Below are positions 46,523-51,221 of a stretch of DNA of 51,221 nucleotides, piece by piece (position 1 is the first letter of the stretch; the number at the start of each line of letters is the position of its first letter). A program made the position numbers and the translations under genes. The stretch spans positions 1-51,221 of the forward strand of contig CAMYMG010000022.1 of the NCBI GenBank assembly GCA_947259295.1, written 5' to 3'. The DNA comes from an uncultured Rhizobiaceae bacterium. Its GTDB lineage: Bacteria > Pseudomonadota > Alphaproteobacteria > Rhizobiales > Rhizobiaceae. The notes beneath the pieces are model-generated. The model made no database searches, had not been told where the DNA came from, and was given only the letters and a program-made list of their open reading frames with translations.

Positions 46523-47977
46523 ATGGGCAAGGTAACAGGTTTTCTCGAGATCGACCGGCAGGTGCACAAGTACCAGCCGGCTTCCGACCGCATCCGGCAT
46601 TTCCGCGAGTTCACGTTGCCGATGTCGGACAAGGAGGTCGAGAAACAGGCGGCGCGCTGCATGGATTGCGGCGTGCCCTTCTGCCATGGTCCGACCGGCT
46701 GCCCGATCCACAACCAGATCCCGGACTGGAACGACCTCGTCTACAATGGCGACTGGGACAACGCGATCCGCAACCTGCACTCGACCAACAATTTCCCGGA
46801 ATGGACCGGCCGCATCTGCCCGGCGCCCTGCGAGGAGGCCTGCGTCCTCAACATCGAGGACATCCCGGTTGCCATCAAGACGATCGAGCAGGCGATCGCC
46901 GACAAGGCCTACGAGACGGGCCACATCCGGCCCTATCCGCCGGAACAAAAGACAGGCAAGCGCGTCGCCATCATCGGGTCGGGCCCGGCCGGCATGGCGG
47001 CGGCGCAGCAACTCGGCCGCGCCGGCCACGAGGTGCATGTCTTCGAGCGCGAATCCAAGCCCGGCGGCTTGATGCGCTTCGGCATCCCCGACTTCAAGAT
47101 CGAGAAGCACTATATCGACCGCCGCGCCGAGCAGATGAAGGGCGAGGGCGTCACCTTCCATTGCGGCGTCAATGTCGGCGTCGACAAGCCGGTGGCCGAA
47201 CTGCTCGCGGAACACGATGCCGTGCTTTATTGCGGCGGATCCGAAACGCCGCGTCCGGCCGGTATTCCCGGCGATGATCTTGAGGGCGTACACGACGCAA
47301 TGCCCTACCTCGTCCAGCAGAACAAGCGGGTTGGCGGCGAGGACATCCAGTCGGTGGCCTGGGCTTCGGCGCCGATCCTCGCCGGCGGCAAGCATGTCGT
47401 CGTCGTCGGCGGCGGCGACACCGCGTCCGACTGCGTCGGTACGGCGTTCCGCCAGGGCGCGGTGCGCGTCACCCAGCTCGACATCCGGCCACAGCCGCCC
47501 GAAAAGGAGGACAAGCTGTCGGTCTGGCCCTACTGGGCGACCAAGATGCGCACCTCCTCCTCTCAGGCCGAGGGCGCCGAGCGCGAGTTCCAGGTCGCGA
47601 CGCTCGAATTCATCGGCGAGGAAGGCCAGCTCACGGGCGTGAAGTGCTGCGAAGTCGACGAGAAGCGCAAGCCGATCGCCGGCACCGAGTTCGTCATCCG
47701 CGCCGATCTCGCCTTCATCGCCATCGGCTTTGCTGGCCCGATTGCCGGCGGCGTGGTTGCCGATCTCGGCGATCAGCTCGCCACCACCACCGACGCGCGC
47801 CGCTCGACCAATGTCGTTGCCGACGACCGCGACTACCGCACCAGCGTCGACCGCCTGTTTGCCGCCGGCGACGTGCGCCGCGGCCAGTCGCTGGTGGTGT
47901 GGGCGATCCGCGAGGGCCGTCAGGCGGCGCGCGCCATCGACATGGCGCTGATGGGCGAAAGCGTCCTGCCGGGCTGA
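46523..47977 (+). CDS. gltD: Glutamate synthase (NADPH) small subunit
   Basis: 484 residues from ATG 46523, giving the standard MGKVTGFLEIDRQ start; an ATG at 46511 (four residues earlier) is possible, with GGAG very close. Two 4Fe-4S sets are seen: CMDCGVPFCHGPTGCP and CPAPCEEACVLN. FAD binding follows in VAIIGSGPAGMAAAQQLGRA and NADPH binding in VVVVGGGDTASDCVGTAFRQ. It passes electrons from NADPH to the gltB subunit. The toxin-antitoxin genes lie between the two subunits. Confidence 0.94.
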   Translation: MGKVTGFLEIDRQVHKYQPASDRIRHFREFTLPMSDKEVEKQAARCMDCGVPFCHGPTGCPIHNQIPDWNDLVYNGDWDNAIRNLHSTNNFPEWTGRICPAPCEEACVLNIEDIPVAIKTIEQAIADKAYETGHIRPYPPEQKTGKRVAIIGSGPAGMAAAQQLGRAGHEVHVFERESKPGGLMRFGIPDFKIEKHYIDRRAEQMKGEGVTFHCGVNVGVDKPVAELLAEHDAVLYCGGSETPRPAGIPGDDLEGVHDAMPYLVQQNKRVGGEDIQSVAWASAPILAGGKHVVVVGGGDTASDCVGTAFRQGAVRVTQLDIRPQPPEKEDKLSVWPYWATKMRTSSSQAEGAEREFQVATLEFIGEEGQLTGVKCCEVDEKRKPIAGTEFVIRADLAFIAIGFAGPIAGGVVADLGDQLATTTDARRSTNVVADDRDYRTSVDRLFAAGDVRRGQSLVVWAIREGRQAARAIDMALMGESVLPG

Positions 47978-48262
47978 CCGTGGGATCTCCGCTGGCCGGG
48001 CCTTCGCTGCCAGATTTCCGGCTGCGAATCCTGCCTTACATTCGGCTGAAACGGGGACAATCACTGTGCAACCGGTTTGCCGGGCGCAGAGGCAATCCCG
48101 TGGGTCTGGACAGCAACCCTTTATCGATACGGCTGTGTCGGACTTTTCGGCGGGCAACTCCGATGATGTCTGCCTGCTGTCACGTGTTCGCTGTATGCCC
48201 GGCCTGCGGCCGTCCGCCAGTTACCCTGACCCCTTACCATCGCCTGCCATCGAGGAATCCAC

Positions 48263-48886
48263 ATGTCTCCCACCGAACCGCTTTTGCCCTTCAACCAGAA
48301 AAAGCGGCTTCTGGTCGTGCAGGTCGGTGCGGTGCTCGCAGCGCTTGTCCTCGTGGTCACGCAGCCGGCGTGGAACGAGGATCTTCTGACCCACGACGTT
48401 CTTGAAACGCTTGGCGCGCTTCTGGCGGTGGGCTGCATTCTTGGACGGTTGTGGAGCACGCTCTACATCGGCGGCCGCAAGAACGGCGAACTGGTGACTA
48501 CCGGACCGTTCTCGACGACGCGCAATCCGCTCTATTTCTTCTCGACCGTCGGCGCCGTCGGCATCGGGCTGATGTTCGGCTCGCTTCTGGTGGCCATGGT
48601 GCTCGGTGTCATGACCTACCAGATATTCCGCTTCACGGCCGCCAGGGAGGCGGCATTCCTGTCGGACAAGTTCGGCCCGGCCTATGACGTCTATGCCCGC
48701 GAAACGCCGATCTTCTGGCCGGACCCGCGCCGCTATCGCGACGCTGCAAAAGTCTATTTTTCGCCGGTCGCCCTGCGCCACACATTCCTGGACGGGCTCT
48801 ATTTCATAGCGATCTTTCCGGTCATGGAATTGCTCGAACGCCTGCAGATGGCCGGCTACATCCCCGTGCTGCTCAGGATCTATTGA
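48263..48886 (+). CDS. Isoprenylcysteine carboxyl methyltransferase-like membrane protein
   Basis: 207 residues from ATG 48263 behind GAGGAA. About four to five membrane segments (LLVVQVGAVLAALVLVVTQP first) and the ICMT/PEMT-type signature GELVTTGPFSTTRNPLYFFS, with RNP and the SAM-binding region, are seen. Bacterial members modify unknown substrates; some are linked to lipid methylation. It is separated from gltD by a 285-bp gap in which no gene was recognised. Confidence 0.82.
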   Translation: MSPTEPLLPFNQKKRLLVVQVGAVLAALVLVVTQPAWNEDLLTHDVLETLGALLAVGCILGRLWSTLYIGGRKNGELVTTGPFSTTRNPLYFFSTVGAVGIGLMFGSLLVAMVLGVMTYQIFRFTAAREAAFLSDKFGPAYDVYARETPIFWPDPRRYRDAAKVYFSPVALRHTFLDGLYFIAIFPVMELLERLQMAGYIPVLLRIY

Positions 48887-48955
48887 GGCCTGACCGGCAG
48901 GCGAAACGGCGCGGTCGCTGACCGCATTTCTGCACCAACGATCGCCAGAATCAGC

Positions 48956-51221
48956 CTACGGCAATGACGACGGCTGGTCCGCCGGCAGGTCGATGCGCGG
49001 CGCCGGGATGTCGTCGATGCTGGCAAACGGAAGGTCGCCCGGCGCCGCGACGCCCAGACCCACCTTCTTTTCAGCCGCTGCTTCGCCGCCCTCGGCCGGT
49101 GGCGTTATCTCGATGATCGACGGCTGGATTTTTGCTGCGGACGCCTGCTCCGTCAGGTCTGGCGGCACGCTGCGCAGCGCCGAGAGATCTATCTCCGGCA
49201 GCTGGATCGGGCGGGCACGTTCCTGGGGCACGAGAGCGGGCGCGGATGCGTGGGGGTGAGGTTCTTCGGCCTCGTTCGGCGTCAGCGCCGCGACAGGCTC
49301 GCTGACGTCGTCCCGGGCTCCGGCGTCTCCTGGCTCGGCTTCTGGCGTCTTGGCCGGTATCGGAAGAGCTGCAGACGTGTCGAGCTGAACTGGCGCCGCG
49401 GCGAGGTCGGCCGGCACGCTGGTCAGCGCAGAGATGTCGATCTCGGGCACGACGACCGGCGTCTGGGGCAGGACTGCCGTGCCTGGCGCCTTGATCGGTT
49501 GCGGTGTGGCCTCTGTGACCGGTTCCGGCTCGGCGTTCGCCTCGGATTGGACCTCGGGTAGGGACGCGACTGCCTTCGCCTCTTCCGCAGCACTCGGCTT
49601 TGAGGTGGGTAGCGCAGCATCGGTAACGGGCTTAGCCGGGTCGGCCTGCGAAGAGGGCAGGGAAGTCGGCAGCGCACCGCCGGCAAAGGGCTCAGCACGA
49701 CCGGGCTGCGAGGACGGATTGGCTGGCGCCGTCAGATCCGCCGGCACGCTGCGCAGAGCCGAAAGATCTATCTCGGGCAGCACATCTGGTTTGGCGGGCA
49801 GGGGCAGGGCGGCGTCTGTGTTAGCCTCCGCTTCCGCCTGCGGGGTCAGCGCCGCGACAGGCTCGCTCTCGTTGTCCCGGGCTGCAGCATCTCCTGCCTC
49901 GGCCTTCGGGGTGTCGGCCGTTGTCGGTGTCGGAGGCGTTTCCGGCTGAGCCGGTGGCCCGGCAAGGTCGGCCGGCACGCTGGTCAGGGCGGATATGTCG
50001 ATTTCGGGAATAGTGCTCGTGGCCTGAGGCAGGATCGTCGGGCCTTGCACCCCGACCGCCTGGTCGACCGCCTCTTCGGCCGGTGCCGGTGTCGGCACGG
50101 CCTCTACCTCGGGCTCGACTGGGGGGAGGGCTGCGATGGTTTTCGCCTTCTCCTCTACACGCGGCTGAGAAGCCGGCAATGCACTACCGACAACGGGCTC
50201 GATCGCATCCGCCTGCGAGGTCGGGGCGGCGGGCGCCAGGAGGTCCTCGGGCACCGTCTGCAGTGTCGATATATCTGTCTCCGGCACGGTCACGGGCGGC
50301 TCAGAAAGCGCCACCGCCGCTTCCGGCTCCAACGGGGGCGCCTCCACGGAGACCGCCTTCTGCTCGGCGGGCAGCGATGCGATGGTCTCGCCTGCCTCGG
50401 TCTCCGGTGCGGCCGGACGCTGCTTCTCGGTCGCCGGTGCTTCCGGTTCCGGAACGGCCTGCACTCTCGCCTTTTCCGTGGGCGGCGTCTGCGGCGGCTC
50501 GGGCAATGCCGGGGGCGAAGTCCGAAGCGCGGCGATCGCGGTTTCTTCGATCGGCAGGACCGTCGGCGCCGGCAGCGCGACGGGCGTCGGCGGAACTGTC
50601 CAGGCAGCGGCGTCGGTCGTTGCGGACAAGGGCCACAGCGTGTCCGCGGGCTCCGGTACCACCGGCTGCAGCGCCGTCAAAACACTAGGTGCGGCGGATG
50701 CCGGTCCGGCGCCATCGAGCCTTGCGACGACGAGGGGTGGAGCTTTTTCCTCGCCGCCAGCCGCGGTAGCGAGCGGCAGTTGCGAAGGCAGGGCCGGCGC
50801 CGCCCGCTGTGGCGCACTGGCTGCGTCGCGGTCATCAGGATCCGTCGGCGCGGCATCCTTGCCGAGGGTCGGTGCGGCGGCCAGGACAGCTACCTTGCCG
50901 ACGTTGAGCTTGGGTTCTGCACGGTCCTCGGCTTGCACCGACGGCTCAACCGGCACGGCGCTGGCCGGGGGGCCTGACGTCGCGGCTGGCTTGACCGCCT
51001 GCGACACCGTCGCATTGCTCGGCGCGGCATCGCGCTCGGCTTTGCCGAGGACACGCGGTGCCGGCTTCCTGTCGCCTGTGGCCTCCGAAACCGCTGGCAG
51101 GGCGGCGACGACCGTCGGGGCCGCGTGGCCCACCACCGGCAACGGAATCTCGACAATCGGCACCTCGACGAGCGGCGCCGGCAAGGCGGTGGGAGCGCCT
51201 TCGGCCTGCGGCCCGGAGGAA
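48956..51221 (-). CDS. Pro/Ala-rich repetitive protein, C-terminal part (5' end outside window)
   Basis: The frame is open to the window edge, so only the last 754 residues are seen. The sequence is low-complexity Pro/Ala/Glu/Thr and probably disordered. A 17-residue motif, PEIDISALTSVPADLA, recurs five times with variations (PETDISTLQTVPEDLL, PEIDLSALRSVPADLT, PEIDLSALRSVPPDLT). The final residues are ISFASIDD-like (GDLPFASIDDIPAPR). No signal, membrane segment or catalytic domain is visible in this part. Structural spacer, surface protein or pole organiser are possible; no function is assigned. Confidence 0.75.
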   Translation of the reverse strand, partial: SSGPQAEGAPTALPAPLVEVPIVEIPLPVVGHAAPTVVAALPAVSEATGDRKPAPRVLGKAERDAAPSNATVSQAVKPAATSGPPASAVPVEPSVQAEDRAEPKLNVGKVAVLAAAPTLGKDAAPTDPDDRDAASAPQRAAPALPSQLPLATAAGGEEKAPPLVVARLDGAGPASAAPSVLTALQPVVPEPADTLWPLSATTDAAAWTVPPTPVALPAPTVLPIEETAIAALRTSPPALPEPPQTPPTEKARVQAVPEPEAPATEKQRPAAPETEAGETIASLPAEQKAVSVEAPPLEPEAAVALSEPPVTVPETDISTLQTVPEDLLAPAAPTSQADAIEPVVGSALPASQPRVEEKAKTIAALPPVEPEVEAVPTPAPAEEAVDQAVGVQGPTILPQATSTIPEIDISALTSVPADLAGPPAQPETPPTPTTADTPKAEAGDAAARDNESEPVAALTPQAEAEANTDAALPLPAKPDVLPEIDLSALRSVPADLTAPANPSSQPGRAEPFAGGALPTSLPSSQADPAKPVTDAALPTSKPSAAEEAKAVASLPEVQSEANAEPEPVTEATPQPIKAPGTAVLPQTPVVVPEIDISALTSVPADLAAAPVQLDTSAALPIPAKTPEAEPGDAGARDDVSEPVAALTPNEAEEPHPHASAPALVPQERARPIQLPEIDLSALRSVPPDLTEQASAAKIQPSIIEITPPAEGGEAAAEKKVGLGVAAPGDLPFASIDDIPAPRIDLPADQPSSLP
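49154..50284 (-). repeat. Five imperfect tandem-type protein repeats (PEID...VPADL)
   Basis: DNA encoding the motif recurs on the minus strand near 49154-49203, 49401-49450, 49730-49780, 49966-50010 and 50240-50284, spaced 230-330 bp. Copies share the CTGGTCAG/CTGCGCAG-type core with scattered synonymous changes, pointing to old duplication. They subdivide the disordered tail of the Pro/Ala-rich protein. Confidence 0.75.

Overview
The window is about 51 kb of GC-rich chromosomal DNA, densely coded and with short gaps. It most resembles an alphaproteobacterium of the order Rhizobiales, probably the Mesorhizobium/Aminobacter/Phyllobacteriaceae group. The pointers are a soxBDAG-type sarcosine oxidase operon, a CpdR receiver protein, a hisN gene beside an mmgR/suhB-like small RNA, GGAAC-N16-CGTT (EcfG-type) promoters, a ROSE-like leader on a small heat-shock gene, and a rhizobial mosaic palindromic intergenic repeat. 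There are no rRNA genes, CRISPR arrays, prophage genes or insertion sequences. One tRNA gene (tRNA-Val, GAC) is present. The assignment rests on gene content only.

Layout. 1-5483: heterotetrameric sarcosine oxidase operon (soxB partial, soxD, soxA, soxG) with an Asp-nucleophile alpha/beta hydrolase between soxB and soxD. 5486-6967: two small stress genes, each behind a perfect EcfG-type promoter, flanking a membrane-anchored thermonuclease-like gene. 7019-12180: divergent acyl-CoA cluster (ABM monooxygenase, APH-like kinase, MaoC hydratase, SDR; opposite strand acyl-CoA dehydrogenase and MDR oxidoreductase), which looks like a split form of the ACAD10/11 or LvaA/LvaC hydroxyacyl-CoA route. 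12196-16518: RND efflux pump and adaptor. 16672-23567: RpiR regulator diverging from an N-formylglutamate amidohydrolase-like hydrolase, a glutamine-synthetase-like ligase, an aldehyde dehydrogenase and an iron alcohol dehydrogenase. This reads as a gamma-glutamyl-amine/amino-alcohol pathway, interrupted by a toxin-antitoxin pair and a palindromic repeat element. 23777-29585: ABC importer followed by an EEP-family phosphodiesterase/nuclease and an EamA-type carrier.

29601-40457: mixed genes. These include a kinase with a histone-H1-like tail, a BKACE enzyme, an SDR, a DMT exporter, a host-attachment-family protein, tRNA-Val, cpdR, a second N-formylglutamate amidohydrolase, the small RNA, hisN, a serine hydrolase, Hsp20 with its RNA thermometer, and a threonine aldolase. 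40825-47977: glutamate synthase gltB and gltD, separated by an AbrB-like antitoxin and a DUF433/DUF5615 toxin-antitoxin pair. 48263-51221: an ICMT-like membrane protein and the C-terminal 754 residues of a Pro/Ala-rich protein carrying five copies of a PEID-type motif.

The most novel points are the DUF7662-like/VapB-tail antitoxin fused in one protein and paired with VapC, two toxin-antitoxin modules each lodged inside a nitrogen-assimilation operon, the split hydroxyacyl-CoA kinase/dehydrogenase cluster, and an unexplained structured region with a possible 36-residue ORF upstream of hsp20. All functional statements come from reading translated sequence and known family motifs; no database search was run.
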